NCBI GenBank assembly: GCA_934725105.1
Contig: CAKVBD010000010.1
Span: 1-61,878 of the forward strand
Direction of reading: 5' to 3'
Source: an uncultured Bulleidia sp.
Lineage (GTDB): Bacteria; Bacillota_I; Bacilli_A; Erysipelotrichales; Erysipelotrichaceae
DNA: 61,878 nucleotides
In this document: piece after piece, positions 34,370-42,386 of the stretch
How the letters are laid out: the number at the start of each line of letters is the position of its first letter
How positions within the stretch are numbered: the first letter of the stretch is position 1
Translations under genes and position numbers: made by a program
The notes under the pieces: generated by a model
Database searches by the model: none
What the model saw: the letters and a program-made list of their open reading frames with translations, nothing else
What the model was told of the DNA's origin: nothing

Positions 34370-34681
34370 TTATGCAAAATAACGAACGATTTGTTGGATC
34401 CAAGCAAAAATTACCATTACACCAACAAATGTCCATAAATATAGAGAAGGTGTATTCATATACAATTCTTCTTTTTTCTTCCAGATCATGTAGATACCTA
34501 CAGGTGGGAGGAAAAGAACAAGAGCATATGTCAGCATATTCTTTTTGCTTAAAGAACGAACTAATCTTTGTTGATCTTCTTTGCTTGTTGCGTTCTTAGC
34601 TCGCATTTCTGCACGAATTTTTTCATTTTCTTCATGCAGTTCTTCTTTAGTTAACTTTTTCTTATTTTCTCTTTCTGCCAT
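34370..34681 (-). CDS. small membrane protein with charged N-terminus, unknown
   Basis: A 103-residue protein. Residues 1-47 are highly charged and probably helical or coiled coil (KKLTKEELHEENEKIRAEMRAKN); two membrane helices follow at about 49-67 and 80-100. The LPPVGIYMIWKKKEELYMNTP loop between them resembles small DUF membrane proteins of Firmicutes. No function can be assigned. AGGAT lies about ten bases before the ATG at 34681. Confidence 0.7.
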   Translation of the reverse strand: MAERENKKKLTKEELHEENEKIRAEMRAKNATSKEDQQRLVRSLSKKNMLTYALVLFLPPVGIYMIWKKKEELYMNTPSLYLWTFVGVMVIFAWIQQIVRYFA

Positions 34682-34754
34682 GCGATTATTATCCTATTAA
34701 TTTGCTTAAATAGCAAGGAATTCTAGTATATTTTTCACATTGTGAGCAATTGAA

Positions 34755-34783
34755 AAAGAATCAGAGATTGACTCTGATTCTTT
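34755..34783 (-). terminator. intrinsic terminator of EIIC copy 1
   Basis: AAAGAATCAGAG pairs with CTCTGATTCTTT around a five-base loop. The same hairpin type follows EIIC copies 2 and 3. Confidence 0.85.
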
Positions 34784-34799
34784 AGATTCTTCGTTAGAA

Positions 34800-36170
34800 T
34801 TAAGCTGCTGTTTCCTGACGGTTTGCTGCAATTACGAATGGTGTGTAGATCAATGTTGATACGCCAACGATAATAACTACCTGCCAGATAGCACCCATGA
34901 TATTTCCGGAAGATGCTAAGAAACCGAATAGACCAACTGGAGTTGTCCATGGAACGTCGATAACGAACAATGGGCAGAGTCCTAATGACTGTACTAAGTA
35001 ACCACAGCATACACAAGCAACTGGAGCTAAGAAGAATGGTACAGCGAACATAGCGTTCATAACCATTGGGATACCAAAGATAATTGGTTCATTGATGTTG
35101 AATAATCCACAAGGAATTGCCAACTTAGCGATAGCCTTGAAGTCATCTCTCTTAGAGAAGAGCATGATAGCAACGATCAAGCCCATTGTGATACCAGAAC
35201 CTGTTGATGAGAACCATCCAGAAGCGAATGGGTTAGCGATAATAGAATACTTAGAACCTGCTGTATAGAATACACCAGAAGCTGTAACGCCTTCACCAGC
35301 CTGGTAAAGTTCGAGGTTTGTAGCCATCATCTTAGTCATGAATGGTGTTGTAACAGCACTCATAACGTTTGGACCATGGATACCAAACCACCATAGTAAC
35401 TGCATGATTAATACAACTACGATATATCCAGGAAGACCTGTCATGATCTTTTCTACTGGCTTCATGATTGTTGTAATAACATCAAATAATGTTAAACCAA
35501 ACATAGAGCAGATGTAACCAATAATAGATACAATCAAGATTGTAATAATTGTTGGGAACAATACTGCAAATGACTGTGATACGTTTGGTGGTACTGAATC
35601 AGGAAGAGAAATCTTCAACTTACCTGAGTCAACAAGTTTTACATAAAGTAATGTAGCTAAAACACCAACAAGTAAACCAACGAATAAGCCATCAGCCTTT
35701 GTGTAAGAAGAAGCAACAACGTTAGAAATTGTTACTGTTTCTCCACTTTCTGTAGTTGTGGAAGCTGTTGTGTTGATGAGTGTAACGAATGAAGCAAGAG
35801 CTACTGCTGGAACTGTCTTATCGTTAGCATGTCCAATGTTTTCTGCATAGTGCATGGAAACGAGTACGCAGATAGCTACTGCCATAAAGTTCATACAACC
35901 ATAGTTAGCTGTTGTAAAAATTGGTGTTAATGATTCGAGCCAAGCGAAGCCTGGAACGTTTGCGAGAGAAATGTAGTAGATCATTTCTCCTGTTTTTGGG
36001 TCTGGTACACCACCAGTCTGGCATAATACAAACTGGAATAGAGTACAGAAAGCACCCCAAATGACGACTGGCATGTTGTCAATGAATGAGTCCTTTACAG
36101 CGGAAAGGACTGTGTTTGACTGCATCTTACCTGCAAGAGTAAGAAGGCCATTCATAAATTTGTCTTTCAT
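34800..36170 (-). CDS. PTS lactose/cellobiose-family EIIC, copy 1
   Basis: A 456-residue EIIC membrane subunit (CelB-like) that forms the sugar channel of a lactose/cellobiose-family phosphotransferase system. About ten helices; signatures DNMPVVIWGAFCTLFQFVL, LLWWFGIHGPNVMSAV, FNINEPIIFGIPMVMNAMFAVPFFLAP. The start at 36170 (AAGGGGA upstream) gives the same length and N-terminus as copy 2. It is roughly 90 percent identical in protein to copy 2, indicating recent duplication. A cre-like site, a CodY-like box and a TTTGACA inverted repeat lie upstream. The matching EIIA and EIIB are about 25 kb away. Confidence 0.93.
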   Translation of the reverse strand: MKDKFMNGLLTLAGKMQSNTVLSAVKDSFIDNMPVVIWGAFCTLFQFVLCQTGGVPDPKTGEMIYYISLANVPGFAWLESLTPIFTTANYGCMNFMAVAICVLVSMHYAENIGHANDKTVPAVALASFVTLINTTASTTTESGETVTISNVVASSYTKADGLFVGLLVGVLATLLYVKLVDSGKLKISLPDSVPPNVSQSFAVLFPTIITILIVSIIGYICSMFGLTLFDVITTIMKPVEKIMTGLPGYIVVVLIMQLLWWFGIHGPNVMSAVTTPFMTKMMATNLELYQAGEGVTASGVFYTAGSKYSIIANPFASGWFSSTGSGITMGLIVAIMLFSKRDDFKAIAKLAIPCGLFNINEPIIFGIPMVMNAMFAVPFFLAPVACVCCGYLVQSLGLCPLFVIDVPWTTPVGLFGFLASSGNIMGAIWQVVIIVGVSTLIYTPFVIAANRQETAA

Positions 36171-36211
36171 TTTTTCAAATCCCCTTTCGACATGGATTAG
36201 TTTAGTTGCCG

Positions 36212-36225
36212 ATGAAAGGGATTTC
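36212..36225. promoter_or_regulatory. cre-like site upstream of EIIC copy 1
   Basis: TGAAAGGGATTTCA matches 13 of 14 positions of the CcpA consensus TGWAANCGNTNWCA. It begins 42 bases upstream of the ATG, the same place as in copies 2 and 3. Confidence 0.45.
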
Positions 36226-36251
36226 AACGAAAAATATGAATTGTGGAACAA

Positions 36252-36266
36252 AATTTTCTGAAAAAT
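36252..36266. promoter_or_regulatory. CodY-box-like site upstream of EIIC copy 1
   Basis: AATTTTCTGAAAAAT matches 14 of 15 positions of the CodY consensus. AT-rich DNA raises the chance of a fortuitous match. Confidence 0.4.
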
Positions 36267-36284
36267 CGTCCTGATTTTTATATA

Positions 36285-36313
36285 TTTGACACTTTATAAC
36301 TTTTTTTGTCAAA
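36285..36313. promoter_or_regulatory. TTTGACA/TGTCAAA inverted repeat, EIIC copy 1
   Basis: TTTGACA (36285-36291) and TGTCAAA (36307-36313). It begins 115 bases before the ATG. Copy 3 has the same arrangement at 114 bases and copy 2 a half-site at 117. Confidence 0.5.
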
Positions 36314-36601
36314 TTAGCAAAATAAAAACGTTTTCATAGAAATAATTCTAAGAATTGTTGAAAAATATTTTTCTTTTTTATGTGAATTTGATGTGTTTGT
36401 TTTCACATTTTTAATTCAAGCTAGCATATATTCAAAAACAATAATGGCTAATTTCACTATCAATACGGGATAATTTGAAAGAATTTTCTTTCGAAAATTT
36501 TTTCAGTGTATGCAAGAAAATAATATATACTTTTTTATTTCTTCGTTAGAATTTTTTATACAGCAATATTTTTTACTGCCATCTGGCTTCATACCATAAA
36601 A

Positions 36602-36630
36602 AAAGAACCAGAGGTTTTCTCTGATTCTTT
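36602..36630 (-). terminator. intrinsic terminator of EIIC copy 2
   Basis: AAAGAACCAGAG pairs with CTCTGATTCTTT around five bases, followed on the minus strand by a T-run. Confidence 0.8.
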
Positions 36631-36646
36631 AAATACTTCGTTAGAA

Positions 36647-38017
36647 TTAAGCTGCTGCTTCCTGACGGTTTGCGGCAATTACGAATGGTGTGTAGATCAA
36701 TGTTGATACACCTAAGATAATTACTGCCTGCCAGATTGCACCCATGATATTTCCTGAAGATGCTAAGAAACCGAATAAGCCAACTGGAGTTGTCCATGGA
36801 ACGTCGATAACGAACAATGGGCAGAGTCCTAATGACTGTACTAAGTAACCACAGCATACACATGCAATTGGAGCTAGGAAGAATGGTACTGCGAACATTG
36901 GGTTCATAACCATTGGGATACCGAAGATAATTGGTTCGTTGATGTTGAAGATTCCACATGGAATAGCTAACTTAGCAATAGCCTTGAAGTCATCTCTCTT
37001 AGAGAAGAGCATAACTGCGATGATCAATCCCATTGTGATACCGGAACCTGTTGGTGAGAACCAGCCTGCGCCGAATGGTCCAGAAATAATGTTGTACTGA
37101 GAACCTGCGGAGTAGAATACACCTGCAGATGTAACGCCTTCACCAGCCTGGTAAAGTTCAAGGTTTGTAGCCATCATCTTAGTCATGAATGGTGTTGTAA
37201 CAGCACTCATAACGTTTGGACCATGGATACCAAACCACCATAGTAACTGCATAATTAATACAACTACAAGGTATCCAGGTAGACCTGTCATGATCTTTTC
37301 AATTGGCTTCATGATTGTTGAAATAACATCAAACATTGTTAAGCCAAATAAGGAAGTAATATATCCAACAATAGATACACAGAGAATTGTGATGATTGTT
37401 GGGAACAATACTGCGAATGACTGTGATACGTTTGGTGGTACTGAATCAGGAAGAGAAATCTTCAACTTACCTGAATCAACGAGTTTAACATAGAGCAATG
37501 TTGTTAAGATACCAACAAGTAAGCCTACGAATAATCCATCAGCCTTTGTGTAAGAAGAAGCAACAACGTTAGAGATTGTTACTGTTTCTCCACTTTCAGT
37601 TGTTGTGGAAGCTGTTGTGTTGATCAATGTAACGAATGAAGCAAGAGCAACTGCTGGAACTGTCTTGTCGTTTGGATGTCCAATGTTTTCAGCAAAATGC
37701 ATGGAAACAAGTACACATACTGCAACAGCCATAAAGTTCATACAGCCATAGTTAGCTGTTGTGAAGATTGGTGTTAATGTCTGTAGCCAAGCAAAGCCTG
37801 GAACGTTAGCGAGGGAAATGTAGTAAATCAATTCTCCTGTTTTTGGATCAGGTACACCACCGACCTGACATAAGACGAACTGGAACAGAGTACAGAAAGC
37901 ACCCCAAATGACGACTGGCATGTTGTCAATAAACGCATCCTTGATTGCTGAGAGGACTACGTTTGACTGCATCTTACCTGCAAGAGTAAGAAGGCCATTC
38001 ATAAATTTTTCTTTCAT
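36647..38017 (-). CDS. PTS lactose/cellobiose-family EIIC, copy 2
   Basis: A 456-residue EIIC subunit, full length and intact. Motifs are those of copy 1: GAFCTLFQFVLCQVGGVPDP, MQLLWWFGIHGPNVMSAVTTPFMTKMM, NINEPIIFGIPMVMNPMF, and the SASGNIMGAIWQ C-terminus. Its last third is nearly identical in DNA to the broken copy 3, suggesting duplication or gene conversion. Promoter -35 TTGTAT (38073-38078) and -10 TAGAAT (38049-38054) bracket a cre-like site, so CcpA repression is likely. The sugar is probably a beta-glucoside or lactose-type disaccharide, not determinable here. Confidence 0.93.
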   Translation of the reverse strand: MKEKFMNGLLTLAGKMQSNVVLSAIKDAFIDNMPVVIWGAFCTLFQFVLCQVGGVPDPKTGELIYYISLANVPGFAWLQTLTPIFTTANYGCMNFMAVAVCVLVSMHFAENIGHPNDKTVPAVALASFVTLINTTASTTTESGETVTISNVVASSYTKADGLFVGLLVGILTTLLYVKLVDSGKLKISLPDSVPPNVSQSFAVLFPTIITILCVSIVGYITSLFGLTMFDVISTIMKPIEKIMTGLPGYLVVVLIMQLLWWFGIHGPNVMSAVTTPFMTKMMATNLELYQAGEGVTSAGVFYSAGSQYNIISGPFGAGWFSPTGSGITMGLIIAVMLFSKRDDFKAIAKLAIPCGIFNINEPIIFGIPMVMNPMFAVPFFLAPIACVCCGYLVQSLGLCPLFVIDVPWTTPVGLFGFLASSGNIMGAIWQAVIILGVSTLIYTPFVIAANRQEAAA

Positions 38018-38048
38018 AAAACTTTACGTTTCCTTTCTTTGTAAAAAT

Positions 38049-38078
38049 ATTCTATGCCCATAATGTAAGCGCATACAA
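38049..38078 (-). promoter_or_regulatory. promoter with overlapping cre site, EIIC copy 2
   Basis: Minus strand: -35 TTGTAT (38073-38078), 18-base spacer, -10 TAGAAT (38049-38054). A cre-like TGTATGCGCTTACA (38064-38077, 13 of 14 matches) overlaps the -35, a classical position for CcpA repression. Confidence 0.6.
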
Positions 38079-38133
38079 GAAAAAAATGTATTTTGATAAT
38101 AATTTCCGTAAATTTATGTGATTATTTCGAGCT

Positions 38134-38140
38134 TTTGACA
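38134..38140. promoter_or_regulatory. TTTGACA half-site, EIIC copy 2
   Basis: TTTGACA occurs 117 bases before the ATG of copy 2, the same place as the inverted repeats of copies 1 and 3. No second arm is present. The rest of 38079-38270 is AT-rich with no gene. Confidence 0.3.
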
Positions 38141-38270
38141 ATTTTTATATACTTTTTTTCAATTTTTAGTTTGATTATTTCTTCTTTTCTTTGTTTTTTA
38201 TGGATTCGTGATTATTCTCTTTCATCATTTTGGGATTGTTATGTGAATTTCTGCATTTATAAGCAGAAAA

Positions 38271-38302
38271 AAAGAATCAAAGTAAACATGCCTTGATTCT
38301 TT
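38271..38302 (-). terminator. intrinsic terminator of EIIC copy 3 remnant
   Basis: AAAGAATCAA (38271-38280) pairs with TTGATTCTTT (38293-38302), with a T-run beyond it on the minus strand. Confidence 0.75.
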
Positions 38303-38312
38303 AATGAATATT

Positions 38313-38969
38313 TTATGCTTCTTCTGTCTGACGGTTGGAAGCAATGACGAATGGTGTGTAGATCAATGTTGATACACCAACGATAATAACTACCTGCCAG
38401 ATTGCACCCATGATATTTCCGGATGATGCTAAGAAACCGAATAAGCCAACTGGAGTTGTCCATGGAACGTCGATAACGAACAATGGGCAGAGTCCTAATG
38501 ACTGTACTAAGTAACCACAGCATACACATGCAATTGGAGCTAGGAAGAATGGTACTGCGAACATTGGGTTCATAACCATTGGGATACCGAAGATAATTGG
38601 TTCGTTGATGTTGAAGATTCCACATGGAATAGCTAACTTAGCAATAGCCTTGAAGTCATCTCTCTTAGAGAAGAGCATAACTGCGATAATCAAATCCATT
38701 GTGATACCAGAACCTGTAGGTGAGAACCAGCCAGAACCGAATGGTCCAGAGATAATAGAATACTGAGATCCAGGTGTATAGAATACGCCAGAAGCTGTAA
38801 CGCCTTCACCAGACTGATAGAGTGCTAAGTTCTGAGCCATCATCTTTGTCATGAATGGAGAAGTAACTGCACCCATTACGTTTGGACCGTGAATACCGAA
38901 CTACCATAGTAACTGCATCATCAATACAACTACAAGAGTAAGAAGGCCATTCATAAATTTTTCTTTCAT
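38313..38969 (-). pseudogene. PTS EIIC copy 3, internally deleted with a stop codon
   Basis: The reading frame starts at 38969 as MKEKFMNGLLTL and jumps directly to VVVLMMQLLW. Compared with copy 2, codons 13-250 (238 codons, 714 bases) are missing without a frame change, and a short CTTG is shared at the junction. The next codon, Trp261 in copy 2, is TAG. The remaining 195 codons are intact, with a possible internal restart at 38876 (187 residues). The product lacks the first membrane helices and the stop truncates it, so it should not transport. The upstream control sites are still present. Confidence 0.9.
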
Positions 38970-39012
38970 TATAAGAATTTCTTTCTATAACTGGCCTTAT
39001 TCTCACAAATAT

Positions 39013-39026
39013 TGCAAGCGCATACA
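39013..39026. promoter_or_regulatory. cre-like site upstream of EIIC copy 3
   Basis: TGCAAGCGCATACA, 12 of 14 cre positions, begins 44 bases before the ATG and nearly repeats the cre sequence of copy 2 at 38064-38077. Confidence 0.45.
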
Positions 39027-39082
39027 GCTCATTTCAGAATATTGGTACTAAATTTCTTTTAATTGTGTGAATATTATGTTTA

Positions 39083-39121
39083 TTTGACACTTTATTCACA
39101 TAATGTGTCAAATGTGTCAAA
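39083..39121. promoter_or_regulatory. TTTGACAC/GTGTCAAA repeats upstream of EIIC copy 3
   Basis: TTTGACAC (39083-39090) with two inverted arms GTGTCAAA (39105-39112 and 39114-39121). The first arm starts 114 bases before the ATG, matching the position in copy 1. Otherwise the interval 38970-39225 holds no gene. Confidence 0.5.
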
Positions 39122-39225
39122 AATCATTTAATATCATGTAAATATTTAAGAATTTTTAAGAAAATATTTTCATTTTGTAGAAACTTTTTTATCATTTCTG
39201 ATTGCAGTTCATTTTTGGTGAAAAA

Positions 39226-39252
39226 AAAGAACCCATACATTATGGATTCTTT
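39226..39252 (-). terminator. intrinsic terminator of fba
   Basis: AAAGAACCCATA pairs with TATGGATTCTTT (one wobble), with a T-run beyond it on the minus strand. Confidence 0.75.
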
Positions 39253-39268
39253 CATAGTCTTTCAACAA

Positions 39269-40135
39269 TTAAGCCTTGTTAGCAGAGCCGAAAGCTTCGC
39301 AGAGTTCAACAACCTTCTTTGTTACAGCGTCTGTACCTGGCTTGAGAAGTTTACGTGGGTCATAACCCTTTCCTTCCTTATCCTTGCCAGCTTCGATATA
39401 AGCTCTTGTAGCTGCAGCGAATTCTAGCTGTAATTCTGTGTTGATGTTAACCTTAGATACACCAAGTGTAACAGCTTCGTGAACCTGTTCAAATGGAATA
39501 CCAGAACCACCGTGTAATACTAGTGGCTTGCCTTCAACAGCTTCGTCGATTTCCTTTAATCTGTCGAAGTTTAATCCCTTCCAGTCAGCTGGATATACAC
39601 CATGGATGTTACCAATACCAGCAGCTAAGAAGTCAACGCCTAAAGCTGCAATTTCAGCACATTCCTTTGGATCAGCTAATTCACCGTTAGATGTAACGCC
39701 ATCTTCAGTACCACCGATACCACCAACTTCACATTCAACAGAGATACCCTTTGAATGAGCTAAAGAGATGATGTCCTTGGACTTAGCAACGTTTTCATCA
39801 AAATCGTAGTGAGATCCATCAAACATAACAGATGTGAAACCAACTTCGATACAAGCCTTTGCACCTTCGTATGTGCCATGATCTAAGTGAAGAGCTACTG
39901 GAACAGTAATACCCATTGATTCATAAAGATCACGAACCATGTCAGCGACTGTCTTGAAGCCACCCATGTACTTACCAGCACCTTCAGATACCTGTAAGAT
40001 TGTTGGGGACTTTGCTTCCTGTACACCAGCAAGCACAGCCTTTGTCCATTCTAAGTTGTTGATGTTGAAGGCTGGAATAGCGTAATGTCCTTCGTGAGCC
40101 TTTTCAACCATTTCTTTTGCAGAAACTAATGCCAT
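39269..40135 (-). CDS. fba: class II fructose-bisphosphate aldolase
   Basis: A 288-residue zinc-dependent aldolase cleaving fructose 1,6-bisphosphate in glycolysis. Visible are IPAFNINNLEW, LHLDHGT (Asp catalytic, His zinc ligand) near residue 80, FTSVMFDGSHYDFDEN, ECEVGGIGGTEDG, GNIHGVYP (His ligand), LHGGSGIP and VSKVNINTELQ. Related tagatose-bisphosphate aldolases (GatY/KbaY) are close, but length and motifs fit glycolytic Fba of Firmicutes. AGGAGG supports the ATG. A clear promoter lies upstream. Confidence 0.95.
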   Translation of the reverse strand: MALVSAKEMVEKAHEGHYAIPAFNINNLEWTKAVLAGVQEAKSPTILQVSEGAGKYMGGFKTVADMVRDLYESMGITVPVALHLDHGTYEGAKACIEVGFTSVMFDGSHYDFDENVAKSKDIISLAHSKGISVECEVGGIGGTEDGVTSNGELADPKECAEIAALGVDFLAAGIGNIHGVYPADWKGLNFDRLKEIDEAVEGKPLVLHGGSGIPFEQVHEAVTLGVSKVNINTELQLEFAAATRAYIEAGKDKEGKGYDPRKLLKPGTDAVTKKVVELCEAFGSANKA

Positions 40136-40169
40136 AATATTTCGATTCCTCCTATATTTTGGTACCTAT

Positions 40170-40198
40170 ATTTTAGTCGCGATTAACCTTCATGACAA
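40170..40198 (-). promoter_or_regulatory. fba promoter
   Basis: Minus strand: -35 TTGTCA (40193-40198), 17-base spacer, -10 TAAAAT (40170-40175), about 35 bases before the ATG. Confidence 0.65.
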
Positions 40199-40236
40199 GC
40201 CTTACTTGTGATACAAATCACTTATTTACATTTTTT

Positions 40237-41523
40237 TCATACAATTGCATAAAAATAATACATAACTTCGCCATTATCATCTAATGCAGACATGTAATAT
40301 AACGTTGCTTCTTTTGTATCTATGGATATCTTTCCAATGATCTGTAAACTCTTTGATCCCTTATTTTTTGTCAAATCATCAAAATGATCTTTTACGTATT
40401 GCTGACCATCATTCATCATTGTTTCTTGATTATCATATACATCAGAACGATACAATACATTTCCAAGATAAGAATTCACATCTTCCCATTTGCCTTGTCC
40501 TTCACTTGCTTCGTCTTTTCCTTCATTCATCTGTCCCAAAGCTTGCGTATATGTTCTTGTACCAATTGTCATAAATGATGTTGGCTCTTTTTTCTTAACA
40601 GTAACACTATAAGCAAGATCCGTTGCATTTCCATTGATATCGCAAGCTTTTAAACGCACATTGTAGTTTCCAGGAGTTTCTGTATCTACATCACTAGAAA
40701 TCGTATACCAGCCTTTCGAATAATACGGTGCATTCTTTTCTTCCTTTTCCGGTTCCGTTTCAACAAATTGCAGATCACCATCAACAACGTCTTTCACGGA
40801 TTCAATATTATCTGCCGCAGCAAATGCATCACCTTCCGTCATTGTCACTTTACTTTCTTTCAATGTAATCTGTGGAGATTGGGTATCATGCACAGTAATA
40901 TTCAAAGAAAAATCTCTCGTCACTTTCTGACCATAGCTATCATCCATAGAAACTGTATATACAAGCTTCTGTGTTCCTACTTTCGATGTATCAATCGTTG
41001 ATGGATTACATTGAATATCACCATAATGTGTATCCACAATCGAAAGCGGATCACTTGCTTCAACGCCATATTCATAGATTGTCAAATCCACTTTATTGCC
41101 ATCAGCATCCTTTTCATCTTCTTTAAAAGTAACTTTTAATTGATTATAGATCTTATCATATGCAGCTTGTTTAGCCTGCTGCTGTTTTTCATAATTAGAA
41201 ATCAACAGATATCCACCAACACAAGCAATACACATAACTGCCAGCACAATAAAAATCCATGTCTTCTTTTTATGATTTGCTGGTTTTTTATCAACTGTTT
41301 CAGGTTCTTCTTTTTTTACTTCTGCTTTCTTTTCTGACATTCCAATATGAATATCATCTTTTTCACCATCATCCAAATCCACAGTAATTGGTGTCATACG
41401 CACTGGTTTTTCAACAGGTTCATCCAATGTATCCTCTTCATCTTCGTGATGATATACAATATCTTCAACGACAGGCAACTCTTCTGTATGCTGGTCTTCT
41501 TTCAAATTCTTGTCTGGCTCCAT
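40237..41523 (-). CDS. single-pass surface protein with Ig-like (DUF5011-type) domains
   Basis: About 428 residues. A very acidic cytoplasmic head (1-87) precedes one membrane helix (about 90-110). The outside part begins with a coiled stretch, then two beta-sandwich modules at about 125-210 (ending SLNITVHD) and 210-310 (DTQSPQITLKESKVTMTEGDAF...PGNYNVRLKACDINGNATDLAYSVTVK), the pattern of bacterial Ig-like/DUF5011 domains. A unique C-terminal domain of about 120 residues follows. It shares this module style with the CHAP protein at 49005. AAGGTG fixes the ATG at 41523. Role unknown; a cell-wall-associated sensor or scaffold is plausible. Confidence 0.75.
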   Translation of the reverse strand: MEPDKNLKEDQHTEELPVVEDIVYHHEDEEDTLDEPVEKPVRMTPITVDLDDGEKDDIHIGMSEKKAEVKKEEPETVDKKPANHKKKTWIFIVLAVMCIACVGGYLLISNYEKQQQAKQAAYDKIYNQLKVTFKEDEKDADGNKVDLTIYEYGVEASDPLSIVDTHYGDIQCNPSTIDTSKVGTQKLVYTVSMDDSYGQKVTRDFSLNITVHDTQSPQITLKESKVTMTEGDAFAAADNIESVKDVVDGDLQFVETEPEKEEKNAPYYSKGWYTISSDVDTETPGNYNVRLKACDINGNATDLAYSVTVKKKEPTSFMTIGTRTYTQALGQMNEGKDEASEGQGKWEDVNSYLGNVLYRSDVYDNQETMMNDGQQYVKDHFDDLTKNKGSKSLQIIGKISIDTKEATLYYMSALDDNGEVMYYFYAIV

Positions 41524-41544
41524 ATTCTTCACCTTTCCAAAAAA

Positions 41545-41565
41545 GGGGTCACTTCAAGTGGCCCC
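41545..41565 (-). terminator. intrinsic terminator of rpoE
   Basis: On the minus strand GGGGCCACT pairs with AGTGACCCC (one G-U) around a three-base loop, followed by TTTTTT. The T-run ends only about 12 bases before the next gene's ATG, so the hairpin lies in that gene's leader region. Confidence 0.8.
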
Positions 41566-41576
41566 TCTCTCATTTT

Positions 41577-41915
41577 TTAATTGTCAAATGCATCATCACC
41601 AGTAGGAATGTCTAATCCGCTCTTATCTAGTGTTTCGTCGAGGTCTTCATCATCCATCGCAATCTCACTTGTGTCGATATGAACTTCATCAAACTTTCTT
41701 CTGTTTCTTAGATCCCATTTGTTTCCTTCTAAAGAAGCAAATCTTGAATCGAGCATCAATTCTGAATAGAACTGGCTTTTTTTCTTTCTTAATTTTTCTT
41801 CCGGAATGCTCATTTGCTTACTTACTTCTGCCCAAAGTTTTGCAAAATCGATTTCTTTTTTTCTTTTGGACAAGCACTGGTAAGCTACATCCGTCATACT
41901 TTGTGAAACGCTCAT
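41577..41915 (-). CDS. rpoE: DNA-directed RNA polymerase delta subunit
   Basis: A 112-residue RNA polymerase delta factor, specific to Firmicutes, which speeds polymerase recycling and tunes sensitivity to initiating nucleotides. Residues 1-75 are the HARE-HTH domain (SMTDVAYQCLSKRKKEIDFAKLWAEVSKQMSI...FYSELMLDSRFASLEGNKWDLRNRRKFDEV). The tail (about 80-112) is strongly acidic (DTSEIAMDDEDLDETLDKSG) but shorter than in Bacillus. GGGAG precedes the ATG. Confidence 0.95.
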   Translation of the reverse strand: MSVSQSMTDVAYQCLSKRKKEIDFAKLWAEVSKQMSIPEEKLRKKKSQFYSELMLDSRFASLEGNKWDLRNRRKFDEVHIDTSEIAMDDEDLDETLDKSGLDIPTGDDAFDN

Positions 41916-42008
41916 TTTTTATCTCCCTTATCTACGCATCTTAAAATGCGAATGATTTCTTTATTGCGCAAGTATGTTACATTGTGGAAGATATAAAGTC
42001 AAGCTACA

Positions 42009-42386
42009 TTATGAAAGATATTGTATGCTCCACTCCAGTCTTTGGCGTAAAACTTCTTCATTTTCAGAAATTACACTGTACTCAACAGCCCATAGAGACT
42101 CGCTTTTCAAGACTTTGTGTGTTTTTGTTTTCATTTCCATATCCCCATATGGACTTTTTATTGTTGAATGACCAAACTTTCCATTTTTCAATACTGTAAT
42201 TGATGAAATATCACATTTTCTCTCTAATGTAACCACGTCCTCTTCAAACGTCACAAAATGCAGAGCATTCTCATCTTTTTCTTTGTATTTTAAATGATTG
42301 TTTTCTAAAATTGCGTTTCCATCCGCAATGATTTTTTCTTCATTTTCTAACAAATTAATTTGTTTCAATTGTATTCTTACTTTCAT
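42009..42386 (-). CDS. DUF1934 (YwiB-like) beta-barrel protein
   Basis: A 125-residue DUF1934 protein, a lipocalin-like small beta barrel of unknown function common in Firmicutes. Features are the N-terminal KVRIQLKQI, an ALHFVTFEEDV strand, and the FGHSTIKSPYGDMEMKTKTHKVL and VEYSVISENEEVLRQRLEWSI strands. It overlaps the stop of the HD-domain gene by one base at 42386 and is the last gene of the ispF-HD-DUF1934 unit. GGTGGAG supports the start. In Bacillus the homologue lies beside argS; here it does not. Confidence 0.85.
   Translation of the reverse strand: MKVRIQLKQINLLENEEKIIADGNAILENNHLKYKEKDENALHFVTFEEDVVTLERKCDISSITVLKNGKFGHSTIKSPYGDMEMKTKTHKVLKSESLWAVEYSVISENEEVLRQRLEWSIQYLS

Larger units (their letters stand above)
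36171..36646. other. 476-base AT-rich control region between EIIC copies 1 and 2
   Basis: No gene is seen. Read toward copy 1 it holds a cre-like site (36212-36225), a CodY-like box (36252-36266), a TTTGACA inverted repeat (36285-36313) and another cre-like site (36323-36336). A 7-4-7 inverted repeat AATTTTC/GAAAATT lies at 36482-36499. At 36541-36553 there is a stray copy of CTTCGTTAGAATT, the sequence that otherwise marks the 3' ends of EIIC copies 1 and 2, so this may be duplication debris. The copy 2 terminator is at 36602-36630. Confidence 0.55.

Noticed and set aside
38093..38296. 67-residue plus-strand hydrophobic frame
   Set aside because: It lies across the promoter of EIIC copy 2 and the terminator of copy 3, is extremely AT-rich, and has no ribosome site.
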